Source: DATAEU01 sp046724395 (GTDB lineage Bacteria; Actinomycetota; UBA4738; HRBIN12). From it: a stretch of 24,827 nt of DNA. Below the pieces are notes generated by a model. That model was given only the letters and a program-made list of their open reading frames with translations. It had not been told where the DNA came from and searched no databases. Numbering within the stretch: the stretch's first letter is position 1; every line of letters starts with the position of its first letter. The stretch covers positions 1-24,827 of the forward strand of contig JBKOWM010000026.1 of assembly GCA_046724395.1 (NCBI GenBank), in the 5' to 3' direction. The translations under genes were made by a program, and so were the position numbers. Positions 7,196 to 14,398 of this stretch are shown piece after piece.

Positions 7196-8731
7196 GTGAC
7201 CGATCGAGGACCCGTCCTCGTCGTCGATCTCGGCGCGCAGTACGCGCAGCTGATCGCACGCCGTATTCGAGAGTGTCGCGTGTACTCGGAGATCGTCGCG
7301 CACGACCTCTCCGCCGAGCGGCTGACGGCGCGGCGCCCCGCCGGCATCGTGCTGTCGGGCGGCCCGGCGTCCGTGTACGAGTCGGGGGCGCCTGCCATCG
7401 ACTCGGCGGTCTTCCGGCTCGGCGTGCCGGTCCTCGGCATCTGCTACGGCCACCAGCTCATGACCCGCGAGCTCGGCGGCGACGTCGAGCCGACCGGTCT
7501 TCGCGAGTACGGCCGCACGACGCTGACGGTCGACGACCCGGGCGTGCTGCTCGGAGACCTCCCGCGAGAGGACGTCGTGTGGATGAGCCACGGCGATGCG
7601 GTCGCCCGCCCGCCGGCCGGGTTTCGCGTGACGGCGCACACGGAGTCGACCCCCGTCGCCGCGATGGAGGACCGCGAGCGTGGTCTGTTCGGCGTGCAGT
7701 TTCATCCGGAGGTCGGGCACACCACTCGCGGCGCCGACGTGATGAAGCGATTCCTCTACGACGCGTGCGGCCTGCTCCCCGAGTGGACGCCCGTCAACGT
7801 CATCGAGCGAAGCGTCGAGCGCATCCGCGCCCAGGTCGGGGACGGGAAGGTCATCGCGGCGCTGTCCGGCGGCGTCGATTCGAGCGTCGCGGCGTTGCTC
7901 GTCCACCGAGCGATCGGCGAACGCCTCACGTGCGTGTTCGTCGACACCGGGCTGCTGCGTGAGGGCGAGCCGGAGCAGGTCGAGGACACGTTCGCGCGGC
8001 ACTTCCGCGTGCCGCTCGTCCACGTCAAGGCCGCCGACCGGTTTCTCGCGCGCCTGGCGGGCGTACGCGACCCGGAGGAAAAGCGGAGGCGGATCGGCGA
8101 GGAGTTCATCCGGGTCTTCGAGGACGCCGCCCGGCCGATCGACGCCGCGTTCCTCGTGCAGGGGACGCTCTATCCGGATGTGATCGAGTCGGGGTCGCGA
8201 ACGGCGGCGAAGATCAAGAGCCACCACAACGTGGGCGGCCTGCCCGAGGACATGAACGTCGAGCTGGTCGAGCCGCTCCGCGACCTGTTCAAGGACGAGG
8301 TCCGCGCCGTCGGAGCCGAGCTCGGCCTCCCGCCGGAGGTCATCGAACGACAGCCCTTCCCGGGACCCGGGCTGGCGGTTCGCGTCGTGGGAGACGTGAC
8401 GCCGGAGCGGCTCGAGATCGTCCGGTCGGCCGACCGGATCGTCCAGGAGGAGATCCGGCGGGCGCGGCTGCAGGAACAGCTATGGCAGGTCTTCGCTGTC
8501 CTTCTGGCCGACGTGCGAAGTGTGGGGGTGATGGGCGATGGGCGGACCTACCATCACCCCGTCGTCCTCCGCGCCGTCACGAGCGAGGACGCCATGACGG
8601 CGGACTGGGCGCGGCTGCCGCATGAGCTGCTTCACCGGATCTCGAGCCGGGTGATCGCCGAGGTCCCGGGCGTGAACCGCGTGGTGTACGACGTGACGTC
8701 GAAGCCGCCCGGCACGATCGAGTGGGAGTAG
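7196..8731 (+). CDS. guaA: GMP synthase (glutamine-hydrolysing)
   Basis: A 511-residue, full-length enzyme converting XMP, ATP and glutamine to GMP. The N-terminal class I glutamine amidotransferase has Cys83 (GICYGHQL) and the His170/Glu172 pair (FGVQFHPEVGHT). The ATP-pyrophosphatase domain has the PP-loop SGGVDSS (224-230), and the C-terminal dimerisation domain ends in the conserved NRVVYDVTSKPPGTIEWE. GTG at 7196 is the only standard start near the conserved start of the domain. It has no good SD (GGGG lies ~17 bases upstream inside guaB3), so translation is probably coupled to guaB3, whose stop is 11 bases away. It converges with a small membrane gene whose stop is 6 bases downstream. 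Confidence 0.97.
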   Translation: MTDRGPVLVVDLGAQYAQLIARRIRECRVYSEIVAHDLSAERLTARRPAGIVLSGGPASVYESGAPAIDSAVFRLGVPVLGICYGHQLMTRELGGDVEPTGLREYGRTTLTVDDPGVLLGDLPREDVVWMSHGDAVARPPAGFRVTAHTESTPVAAMEDRERGLFGVQFHPEVGHTTRGADVMKRFLYDACGLLPEWTPVNVIERSVERIRAQVGDGKVIAALSGGVDSSVAALLVHRAIGERLTCVFVDTGLLREGEPEQVEDTFARHFRVPLVHVKAADRFLARLAGVRDPEEKRRRIGEEFIRVFEDAARPIDAAFLVQGTLYPDVIESGSRTAAKIKSHHNVGGLPEDMNVELVEPLRDLFKDEVRAVGAELGLPPEVIERQPFPGPGLAVRVVGDVTPERLEIVRSADRIVQEEIRRARLQEQLWQVFAVLLADVRSVGVMGDGRTYHHPVVLRAVTSEDAMTADWARLPHELLHRISSRVIAEVPGVNRVVYDVTSKPPGTIEWE

Positions 8732-8737
8732 CTAGCT

Positions 8738-9007
8738 CTAGCCGTCGTCCGCGCCTTGGTTGGGGGCCGGCCCGGGTCGGCGGAGCCGGACGACAACAGC
8801 GATGCCGACCGCGAGCAGCAGCGCTGCGATACCGAAGGCCACAACGGCGTCGCCCCAATGCGGGCCGTCGCAGGCCTGGTCGAACGCCAGGACGCACGTC
8901 CGCTGCGTGTCGAGCGCACCCACGAGCACCGCGACGAGGCCGAGTCCGATCGAGAAGGCAGCCGCAGCCCACGCGGCCAGTCGCCGAGCGGTCGCCGTGG
9001 CAGGCAT
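8738..9007 (-). CDS. small two-helix membrane protein with paired extracellular cysteines
   Basis: An 89-residue protein with two hydrophobic helices (about 10-31 and 52-74). A short loop between them holds Cys38 and Cys46, placed to form a disulfide if the loop is outside; the tail is basic then Pro/Gly-rich. ATG at 9007 is chosen over an upstream ATG at 9055 because a complete promoter sits directly before it: TTGACC, 17 bases, CATCAT, then 6 bases to ATG, so the mRNA is probably leaderless. A perfect 11-bp inverted repeat encloses the -35. No family recognised. It lies downstream of and parallel to the sortase gene. Confidence 0.65.
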   Translation of the reverse strand: MPATATARRLAAWAAAAFSIGLGLVAVLVGALDTQRTCVLAFDQACDGPHWGDAVVAFGIAALLLAVGIAVVVRLRRPGPAPNQGADDG

Positions 9008-9013
9008 GCGGCG

Positions 9014-9042
9014 ATGATGCTGGCGGTCTCGATCGGGGTCAA
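9014..9042 (-). promoter_or_regulatory. promoter TTGACC-17-CATCAT for leaderless 89-residue membrane protein
   Basis: On the minus strand, -35 TTGACC (9042-9037) and -10 CATCAT (9019-9014) are separated by 17 bases. The -10 ends 6 bases before the ATG at 9007. The match to sigma-70 spacing is exact, and the start codon would be at or near +1. Confidence 0.55.
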
Positions 9043-9053
9043 CGATCGAGACC
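9025..9053. repeat. perfect 11-bp inverted repeat around the -35 (candidate operator)
   Basis: GGTCTCGATCG (9025-9035) and CGATCGAGACC (9043-9053) are perfect inverted copies with a 7-base spacer. The spacer contains the -35 TTGACC (minus strand) of the downstream membrane gene. This is the arrangement expected for a dimeric repressor site. It is also 65 bases past the sortase stop, so a transcript hairpin is possible, but no T-run follows. Confidence 0.5.
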
Positions 9054-9117
9054 ACGACAGCCGGCAGTGTTCCTGGATCCCGTCAGATCCGTTGCTGGTA
9101 ATGCGGACCGGCGGACC

Positions 9118-9795
9118 TCAGTGGTCGGCGACGCGATCGGCGAGCACGATGAGCCGCTCGGACGCCGAGTACCGGGGGTTGCACGTCGTCAGCGCGAGGG
9201 TCGGCGCGCTCGTCTGATGAAGGACCGACGACCCATCGGGCAGGATCCCTTCGGGCGCCGTGACGTAGGTTCGCGTCACGGAGTAGCGAAACGTCCCGTA
9301 TTCGGTGACGAGGGCGATCGGGTCTCCGCGGCGAAGGGCATCGAGCGAGTAGAACGGATGCAGATACGTCGTCCGGTGACCGGCGATCGCCACGCGGCCG
9401 TGGTTCTGCCAGGGGTACGCGGTCTCGGTGTAGTGACCGGGTCCGCGCTTCAGCGACTCGACATCCGTCCCCTCGACGACGACCATGTCGAGGTGGATCC
9501 GAGGGATCTCGAGGATCGCGACGGCGTGGCCCGGGATCTTTGGAGTCGCCGCCGGTCGCCGGGTCGCCGGGTCGCGAGCCGCATCGGTGATCCGCTGCTC
9601 GAGCTCCGGTCGAAGGCGGTCCTGCCATCGCTGCGTCGTGAACCCGGTGCCCCACAGCGTCCACCCCACGTAACCGCCGATCGCAACGGCGGCAAGGACA
9701 AGCAGTACGCCGATGACCCGGACGGCGCGGCGGACGCTGTTTCGGGCCGGCCTCGGCGCAACCGCCGCGGGTGCGGAGACTCCGACGTCCTGCAT
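9118..9795 (-). CDS. class E-like sortase
   Basis: A 225-residue membrane-anchored transpeptidase that cleaves a C-terminal sorting motif and attaches the substrate to peptidoglycan. It has a short cytoplasmic basic N-terminus, one signal-anchor helix (about 24-46), then the sortase beta-barrel. The catalytic triad is visible: His140 in AIAGHRTTY, Cys205 in LALTTCNP and Arg214 in SASERLIVL. Single-anchor topology with TLALTTCNP resembles actinobacterial class E (housekeeping) sortases. ATG at 9795 is chosen; upstream codons lack sense, and CACACT ends 6 bases before ATG with no SD, so it may be leaderless. No LPXTG/LAXTG substrate gene is in the window, so its clients are elsewhere. Confidence 0.9.
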   Translation of the reverse strand: MQDVGVSAPAAVAPRPARNSVRRAVRVIGVLLVLAAVAIGGYVGWTLWGTGFTTQRWQDRLRPELEQRITDAARDPATRRPAATPKIPGHAVAILEIPRIHLDMVVVEGTDVESLKRGPGHYTETAYPWQNHGRVAIAGHRTTYLHPFYSLDALRRGDPIALVTEYGTFRYSVTRTYVTAPEGILPDGSSVLHQTSAPTLALTTCNPRYSASERLIVLADRVADH

Positions 9796-9801
9796 AGAGC
9801 G

Positions 9802-9807
9802 AGTGTG
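9802..9807 (-). promoter_or_regulatory. weak -10-like CACACT for sortase gene
   Basis: CACACT on the minus strand ends 6 bases before the ATG at 9795. It matches only three of six consensus positions and has no evident -35, but the spacing equals that of the better leaderless candidates here. Confidence 0.3.
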
Positions 9808-9872
9808 CCAGGTCACACCCGAGATCCATAGCGGCCGAAAGCCGGAAGCGTCGGCCGGTCCGGGGGCACCCA

Positions 9873-9878
9873 TACAAT
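9873..9878 (+). promoter_or_regulatory. -10 element TACAAT for leaderless pcrA
   Basis: TACAAT matches five of six consensus -10 positions and ends 6 bases before the GTG at 9885. There is no Shine-Dalgarno, so the GTG is predicted to be the first codon of the transcript. Confidence 0.6.
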
Positions 9879-9884
9879 CGGTCC

Positions 9885-12074
9885 GTGCCTGACGCGACCA
9901 CGTCCCCCCTCCTGGAGTCGTTGAATCCCGTCCAGCGAGAGGCCGTCCTGCATACCGAGGGCCCCGTCTTGATCGTGGCCGGGGCGGGCTCGGGAAAGAC
10001 CCGCGCGCTCACGCATCGGATCGCGTACCTGATCCGCGACCTCGGGGTCTCCCCGTACGCCATCCTGGCCATCACGTTCACCAACAAGGCCGCCCGCGAG
10101 ATGGCTGAACGCGTCGAGGGGCTCCTCGGCGAGCGGATCGCCCGCGGGATGTGGATCCTCACGTTCCACTCCTCCTGCGCGAGGATCCTTCGCCGCGAGC
10201 ACAACCACCTCGGGCTACCTTCGAGCTTCACGATCTACGACGAGGCGGATACGGAGCGCCTCATCGCCGGGGTGCTACGCGACCTGAACGTCGATGCCAA
10301 GCGGTTCCCGCCGCGGGCGATGGCGGCGGCCATCGGCAAGGCCAAGGATCTCGTCGTCGGCGCCGAGGAGTATGCGGAGGCCGCCGGCAACTTCTACGAG
10401 CAGATCATCGGGAAGGTGTACGTCGAGTACGAGCGTCGCAAGCGATCGGCGGGTGCGCTCGACTTCGACGATCTCATCTCGGAGACGGTGCGGCTGTTTC
10501 GCGACCATCCCGAGATCCTCGAGCACTACCAGGAGCGGTTTCGCTACATCCTGATCGACGAGTACCAGGACACGAACCGGGCGCAGTACCAGTTGGTGAA
10601 CCTCCTCGCCGACAAGTACGGGAACGTCTGCGTCGTCGGCGACGCCGACCAGGGCGTGTATTCGTGGCGCGGCGCGACGATCCAAAATCTCCTGGACTTC
10701 GAGCGCGACTGGCCGAACGCCCAGGTCTTCCTGATGGAGCAGAACTACCGCTCCACGCAGAACATCCTGGCCATCGCCAACGCCCTCATCGAGCACAACG
10801 TCCAGCGCAAGCCGAAGTCGCTGTGGACGGAGACGGCCGGCGGCGAGCTGGCCGTGCGGTTCCGCTCCGACAACGAGCACGAGGAGGCGCTGTTCGTCGC
10901 GGAGGAGGTCCATCGCCTCGTCGACGAGGAGGCGTATCGGTACGCCGACGTCGCGATCTTCTACCGCACGAACGCCCAGTCGCGGGTTCTCGAGGACGTC
11001 TTCATGCGCGCAGGGACCCCGTACAAGGTCGTCGGCGGCGTGCGGTTCTATCAACGAAAGGAGATCAAGGACGTCCTGGCGTACCTTCGGCTGCTGCTGA
11101 ACCCTCAGGACCTCATCAGCGCCCGCCGCGTGATCAACACCCCGAAGCGAGGAATCGGTGAGGCGACGGTGGGCGCGATCGAGTCGTTCGCGCTGAGCGA
11201 GGAGGTCCCGTTCCTGGAGGCCGCCCGCCGCGTCGACGAGATCCCGACGCTCGCGACGCGCGCGCGGGGGGCCGCGGCGGGCTTCATCCAGGTCATGGAT
11301 CGGCTTCAGCAGGCGTTTGACTCGGGCGCCGGCTCGGCGAGGATGGTGGAGGCCGCCTCGACGGAGTCCGGGTACCTGCTTGAGCTCGAGGCCGAGCGAA
11401 CCGTCGAGGCCGAGGGACGCATCGAGAACCTGCGCGAGCTCGCCGGGGTGGCGACCGAGTACGAGGCCCGAAACCCCGACGGCGGTCTCGATGGATTCCT
11501 GGAGCAGGTCGCGCTCGTCTCCGAGCAGGACGAGTACGACGAGGCAGCGTCGAGCGTCACGCTGATGACGCTCCACAACGCAAAGGGTCTCGAGTTCCCC
11601 GTCGTGTTCATCATCGGGATGGAGGACGGCGTGTTCCCGCATTACCGATCGATGGGGGACAGCGCCCAGCTCGAGGAGGAACGGCGCCTGGCGTACGTCG
11701 GCATCACCAGGGCCCGAGAGCGTCTCTACCTGACCCACGCCTGGAGCCGCTCGCTCTTCGGCACGACGTCGTACAACCCTCCCTCGCGGTTCCTCGCGGA
11801 GATCCCGACCGACCTCCTCCGTTCGATCGAGGAGGACGAGCTCGCGCACGCGGGCGAGGCCGATCCCTCGGCGATCCGCCAGGCGGTCTCGACGGGAATG
11901 CGCGTGAGCGTGGACGTCGCCGCCGGCGACACCGTCGTCCACGACCGGTGGGGCGAGGGCGTGGTGCTGACGGTGAGCGGCCGCGGCACGGACGCCGAGG
12001 CGACGGTGATCTTCGAGGACGCCGGACAGAAGCGCCTGCTGCTCGCGTATGCCCCACTGCGAAAGGTCGGCTAG
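9885..12074 (+). CDS. pcrA: ATP-dependent DNA helicase PcrA/UvrD family
   Basis: A 729-residue superfamily 1A 3'-5' helicase for repair and removal of protein or RNA roadblocks. The Q-motif region (SLNPVQREAV) is near 12-21 and Walker A AGAGSGKT at 32-39. The Ia segment ITFTNKAAREM follows, motif II is DEYQDTN from about residue 225, motif III GDADQGVYSWRGA, motif IV QNYRSTQNIL, motif V TLMTLHNAKGLEF and motif VI YVGITRAR. The C-terminal region (about 670-729; GDTVVHDRWGEGVV then VIFEDAGQKRLLLAYAPLRKV) is the Tudor-like RNA-polymerase-interacting module typical of PcrA. All helicase motifs are intact. GTG start at 9885, probably leaderless. Mycobacterial uvrD1 lies similarly upstream of sucCD. 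Confidence 0.96.
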   Translation: MPDATTSPLLESLNPVQREAVLHTEGPVLIVAGAGSGKTRALTHRIAYLIRDLGVSPYAILAITFTNKAAREMAERVEGLLGERIARGMWILTFHSSCARILRREHNHLGLPSSFTIYDEADTERLIAGVLRDLNVDAKRFPPRAMAAAIGKAKDLVVGAEEYAEAAGNFYEQIIGKVYVEYERRKRSAGALDFDDLISETVRLFRDHPEILEHYQERFRYILIDEYQDTNRAQYQLVNLLADKYGNVCVVGDADQGVYSWRGATIQNLLDFERDWPNAQVFLMEQNYRSTQNILAIANALIEHNVQRKPKSLWTETAGGELAVRFRSDNEHEEALFVAEEVHRLVDEEAYRYADVAIFYRTNAQSRVLEDVFMRAGTPYKVVGGVRFYQRKEIKDVLAYLRLLLNPQDLISARRVINTPKRGIGEATVGAIESFALSEEVPFLEAARRVDEIPTLATRARGAAAGFIQVMDRLQQAFDSGAGSARMVEAASTESGYLLELEAERTVEAEGRIENLRELAGVATEYEARNPDGGLDGFLEQVALVSEQDEYDEAASSVTLMTLHNAKGLEFPVVFIIGMEDGVFPHYRSMGDSAQLEEERRLAYVGITRARERLYLTHAWSRSLFGTTSYNPPSRFLAEIPTDLLRSIEEDELAHAGEADPSAIRQAVSTGMRVSVDVAAGDTVVHDRWGEGVVLTVSGRGTDAEATVIFEDAGQKRLLLAYAPLRKVG

Positions 12075-12574
12075 GAGTCGGCGTCCGGGTGTCTCGGACG
12101 GCGGAGGCCCCGCTCCGAGTCCCAGGCGAGAACGCGGCTGTTCTTCTCGCCGAACGAGATGAATCCGGCCTGGGTGACGTCGACCGAGAAGCAGTGGTAG
12201 TCCGGCTCGTCGGGCGCCCAGTCGATCCGGCGCTTGATCTCGTCGCGGAAGGCCTCTCGAACCGCGGGCTCCCGCTCGTCGACGACGCGGCCGTAGAGCT
12301 TGATGTCCCCGCCCGGGTTCATCCGGTCGCTCGGGACGCTGTGTACGGCCACCCGGGGATCACGCAGAAGGTCGAGCGCCTTGCGCGACCTCCACATCAT
12401 CGAGACGAACAGGCGGCCGGCAGCGAAGTCGCACTCGTTGGGGCTGATCCGCGGGCTCCCGTCGGGCCGGACGGTTCCGACCATCACGACCTCGTCCTTC
12501 GCGAACCGTTCCCGCGCCAGATTCGCGATCTCGGGGCATGCCTGTTCGAACTGGTCCCAACGAATGGCTCTCAC
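12071..12574 (-). CDS. pyridoxamine 5'-phosphate oxidase (PPOX) family flavin/F420-binding-type protein
   Basis: About 167 residues with the split-barrel fold: VMVGTVRPDGSPRISPNECDF (near 32-52) and SMMWRSRKALDLLRDPRVAV (near 58-77) are the classic PPOX-family strands and cofactor-binding turn. Members bind FMN, F420 or haem; the cofactor and substrate here are not determinable. The stop shares the palindrome CTAG (12071-12074) with the convergent pcrA stop. The start is unusual: GTGs at 12574 and 12580 are in frame, but a strong GGAGGTGA lies over them and is ideally spaced for an ATT codon at 12565. TATCGT at 12601-12596 is a plausible -10. GTG 12574 is used as a conservative boundary. Confidence 0.82.
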   Translation of the reverse strand: MRAIRWDQFEQACPEIANLARERFAKDEVVMVGTVRPDGSPRISPNECDFAAGRLFVSMMWRSRKALDLLRDPRVAVHSVPSDRMNPGGDIKLYGRVVDEREPAVREAFRDEIKRRIDWAPDEPDYHCFSVDVTQAGFISFGEKNSRVLAWDSERGLRRPRHPDADS

Positions 12575-12618
12575 CTCCACTGCGGTGGGCTCTCGACGAT
12601 AGCGAGGGCCATGATGGG

Positions 12619-12783
12619 TCAGCGCAACAGCGCTAAGTAGCCGGCGACGATGATGATTGCGCCGGCGACGAGCGGCGCGATGACCCAGGGCAGCCCGAGG
12701 CGCCCGCGGTACGGCCCGAGCGTCCCGACCTTGGTGGTCGGCTTCAGTCCGGGCGGACGGAATCGGATCCGCTTCCAAGCCAC
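12619..12783 (-). CDS. 54-residue single-pass membrane protein
   Basis: A short protein with a basic N-terminal half (WKRIRFRPPGLKP, then TLGPYRGRLGLP) and one C-terminal transmembrane helix (about 31-53) ending at LLR. The GTG at 12783 is chosen because CATACT, a good -10 match, ends 7 bases upstream, as in other leaderless genes here. The longer open frame to 12906 runs into the divergent B12-binding gene and is not credible. Composition (RF-RPPG, GTLGPYRG) looks like constrained protein sequence rather than noise, but no family is recognised. Confidence 0.6.
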   Translation of the reverse strand: MAWKRIRFRPPGLKPTTKVGTLGPYRGRLGLPWVIAPLVAGAIIIVAGYLALLR

Positions 12784-12790
12784 AGCATCG

Positions 12791-12796
12791 AGTATG
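12791..12796 (-). promoter_or_regulatory. -10 element CATACT for leaderless 54-residue membrane protein
   Basis: CATACT on the minus strand (four of six consensus matches) ends 7 bases before the GTG at 12783. It lies 27 bases from the oppositely directed -10 at 12824-12829. Confidence 0.45.
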
Positions 12797-12823
12797 CCAG
12801 GCCGTGTTTCGCACGGCCGTCGA

Positions 12824-12829
12824 TACACT
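12824..12829 (+). promoter_or_regulatory. -10 element TACACT for B12-binding/sucCD operon
   Basis: TACACT fits TANNNT and ends 9 bases before the ATG at 12839, with no Shine-Dalgarno between. It probably starts the whole 12839-16583 operon with a leaderless or near-leaderless first gene. Confidence 0.5.
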
Positions 12830-12838
12830 GACGCCGCT

Positions 12839-13249
12839 ATGGCGCAGGCCAAATACCGCATCGTGGTGGCCAAACCGGGTCTGGACGGGCACGACCGAGG
12901 CGTCAAGGTCGTCGCCAGGGCGCTTCGCGACGCGGGGTTCGAGGTCGTCTACACGGGGCTGCGTCAGACGCCAGAGCAGATCGTCGAGGCCGCGATCCAG
13001 GAGGACGCCGACGCCGTCGGCCTGTCGTGTCACTCGGGTGCGCACATGACGCTGTTCCCGAAGGTCGTGAAGTTGTTGCGAGAGGCAGGCGCGGACGACG
13101 TGCTCGTGTTCGCCGGCGGAATCATCCCGCGTGACGACATCCCGAAGCTCGCCGAGATCGGCGTCGAGAAAGTCTTCACGCCGGGCGCGAGGACCGGCGA
13201 GATCGTCGGATGGCTGAACGATCGGCTGGCCGCCAGGCAGGCCTCGTAG
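12839..13249 (+). CDS. cobalamin-binding subunit of methylmalonyl-CoA-type mutase
   Basis: A 136-residue standalone B12-binding domain equivalent to the C-terminus of methylmalonyl-CoA mutase alpha. The cobalamin-binding signature Asp16-x-His18-x-x-Gly21 is in GLDGHDRGVKVV, with His18 as lower axial ligand. The second motif is GLSCHSGAHMTLF (usually SSLAGAH in mutases), and the third is VFAGGIIPRDD. It would pair with a separate catalytic subunit binding the acyl-CoA; no such gene is in the window. It abuts sucC (its TAG touches the sucC ATG) and heads the sucCD operon, fitting conversion of methylmalonyl-CoA to succinyl-CoA. ATG at 12839 is preceded by a -10 and not by an SD. Another CoA-mutase substrate is possible. 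Confidence 0.9.
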   Translation: MAQAKYRIVVAKPGLDGHDRGVKVVARALRDAGFEVVYTGLRQTPEQIVEAAIQEDADAVGLSCHSGAHMTLFPKVVKLLREAGADDVLVFAGGIIPRDDIPKLAEIGVEKVFTPGARTGEIVGWLNDRLAARQAS

Positions 13250-14398
13250 ATGGACCTGTTCGAGCACCAGGGCAAGGCCCTCTTCTCCCGACACGGCATC
13301 CCGGTTCCGCGCGGGATCGTCGCCGAGACGCCCGAACGGGCCCGGACGGCGTGCGCCGAGCTCGGCGGAGCCGGCGTGGTGAAGGTCCAGGTCCAGGCCG
13401 GAGGACGCGGCAAGGGCGGTGGCGTCGCCCTCGTCGATTCGCCAGAGGACGCCGAGCGTGAGGCCGTCCGCATGCTGTCCACGACGTTCAAGGACCAGCG
13501 CGTGGATCGGGTTCTCGTCGAGGAGAAGCTGCCGATCGAGCGCGAGTTCTACGCCGCCATCCTCCTGGATCGCGCCGTCGGCACGGATCTGGCGATGGTC
13601 ACGGCGGAAGGTGGCGTCGACATCGAGGAGCTGGCGCGGACGCGTGCGGAGGCGCTTCGGCGAGTGCACATCGACCCCGCGATCGGTCTTCGCGCGTATC
13701 ACCGTCGGCGGCTGACGGGCGCCCTTCCCGTCGAAGCACGCGACGGCGCCGACCACGTCCTTTCGGGGTTGTACGAGGTCCTCATCCAGGAGGACGCGAC
13801 CCTCGTGGAGGTGAACCCACTGGTTCTGCTCGCCGACGGACGGGTGATGGCGCTCGACGCGAAGGTCACGATCGACGACAACGCGCTTTGGCGCCACCCC
13901 GAGACCGAGGCGCTTCGTTCGGCGTTTCCCATCGACCCGGTGGAGGCGCGTGCAAAGGACGCCGGGCTCCAGTACGTCAAGCTCGACGGCGACGTGGGCG
14001 TCATCGGCAACGGCGCCGGACTCGTCATGTCGACGCTCGACGTCGTCAAGCAGGCGGGCGCGTCGGCGGCGAACTTCCTCGATATCGGCGGGGGCGCGAG
14101 CGCGGAGTCCATGGCCACGTCGCTCGAGGTCATCCTGTCCGACCCGTCGGTCCGCTCGGTGCTCGTGAACATCTTCGGTGGGATCACGCGTTGCGACGTC
14201 GTCGCCGAAGGGATCCTCGACGCGCTGAAGCGGATCGAGCCACGCGTGCCGATCATCGTGCGGCTGGATGGGACCAACGCCGAGGAGGGCCGGCGAATCC
14301 TCGAGGAGGCCGATCACCCAGCGATCGTGTCCGCGCCGACGATGCTCGAGGCGGCCGCCAAGGCGGCCGAGCTCGCGCACGCGAGAGCGGCGGGATGA
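13250..14398 (+). CDS. sucC: succinate-CoA ligase [ADP-forming] subunit beta
   Basis: A 382-residue ATP-grasp subunit of succinyl-CoA synthetase, which interconverts succinyl-CoA and succinate with nucleotide phosphorylation in the TCA cycle. The N-terminus MDLFEHQGKALFSRHGIPVP, the nucleotide-binding KVQVQAGGRGKGGGVAL segment (near 44-60), metal-site EVNPLVLL and C-terminal NIFGGITRCDVVAEGI are characteristic. Length is normal. ATG at 13250 immediately follows the upstream stop, implying coupled translation. It overlaps sucD by ATGA. Nucleotide specificity (ADP or GDP) is not decided by visible motifs. Confidence 0.97.
   Translation: MDLFEHQGKALFSRHGIPVPRGIVAETPERARTACAELGGAGVVKVQVQAGGRGKGGGVALVDSPEDAEREAVRMLSTTFKDQRVDRVLVEEKLPIEREFYAAILLDRAVGTDLAMVTAEGGVDIEELARTRAEALRRVHIDPAIGLRAYHRRRLTGALPVEARDGADHVLSGLYEVLIQEDATLVEVNPLVLLADGRVMALDAKVTIDDNALWRHPETEALRSAFPIDPVEARAKDAGLQYVKLDGDVGVIGNGAGLVMSTLDVVKQAGASAANFLDIGGGASAESMATSLEVILSDPSVRSVLVNIFGGITRCDVVAEGILDALKRIEPRVPIIVRLDGTNAEEGRRILEEADHPAIVSAPTMLEAAAKAAELAHARAAG

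Noticed and set aside
8729..8740. AGCTAGCT palindrome between guaA and the convergent membrane gene as a terminator
   Set aside because: Stem too short and no T-run; it mainly reflects the two adjacent TAG stops.
10275..11942. 555-codon minus-strand frame opposite pcrA
   Set aside because: High-GC shadow; the plus strand carries all helicase motifs, and the minus translation shows no domain.
12071..14380. 769-codon open frame on the minus strand across sucC and the B12-binding gene
   Set aside because: Only its last ~167 codons show a real family (PPOX). The upstream part is Arg/Asp/Leu-rich shadow sequence opposite well-identified plus-strand enzymes.
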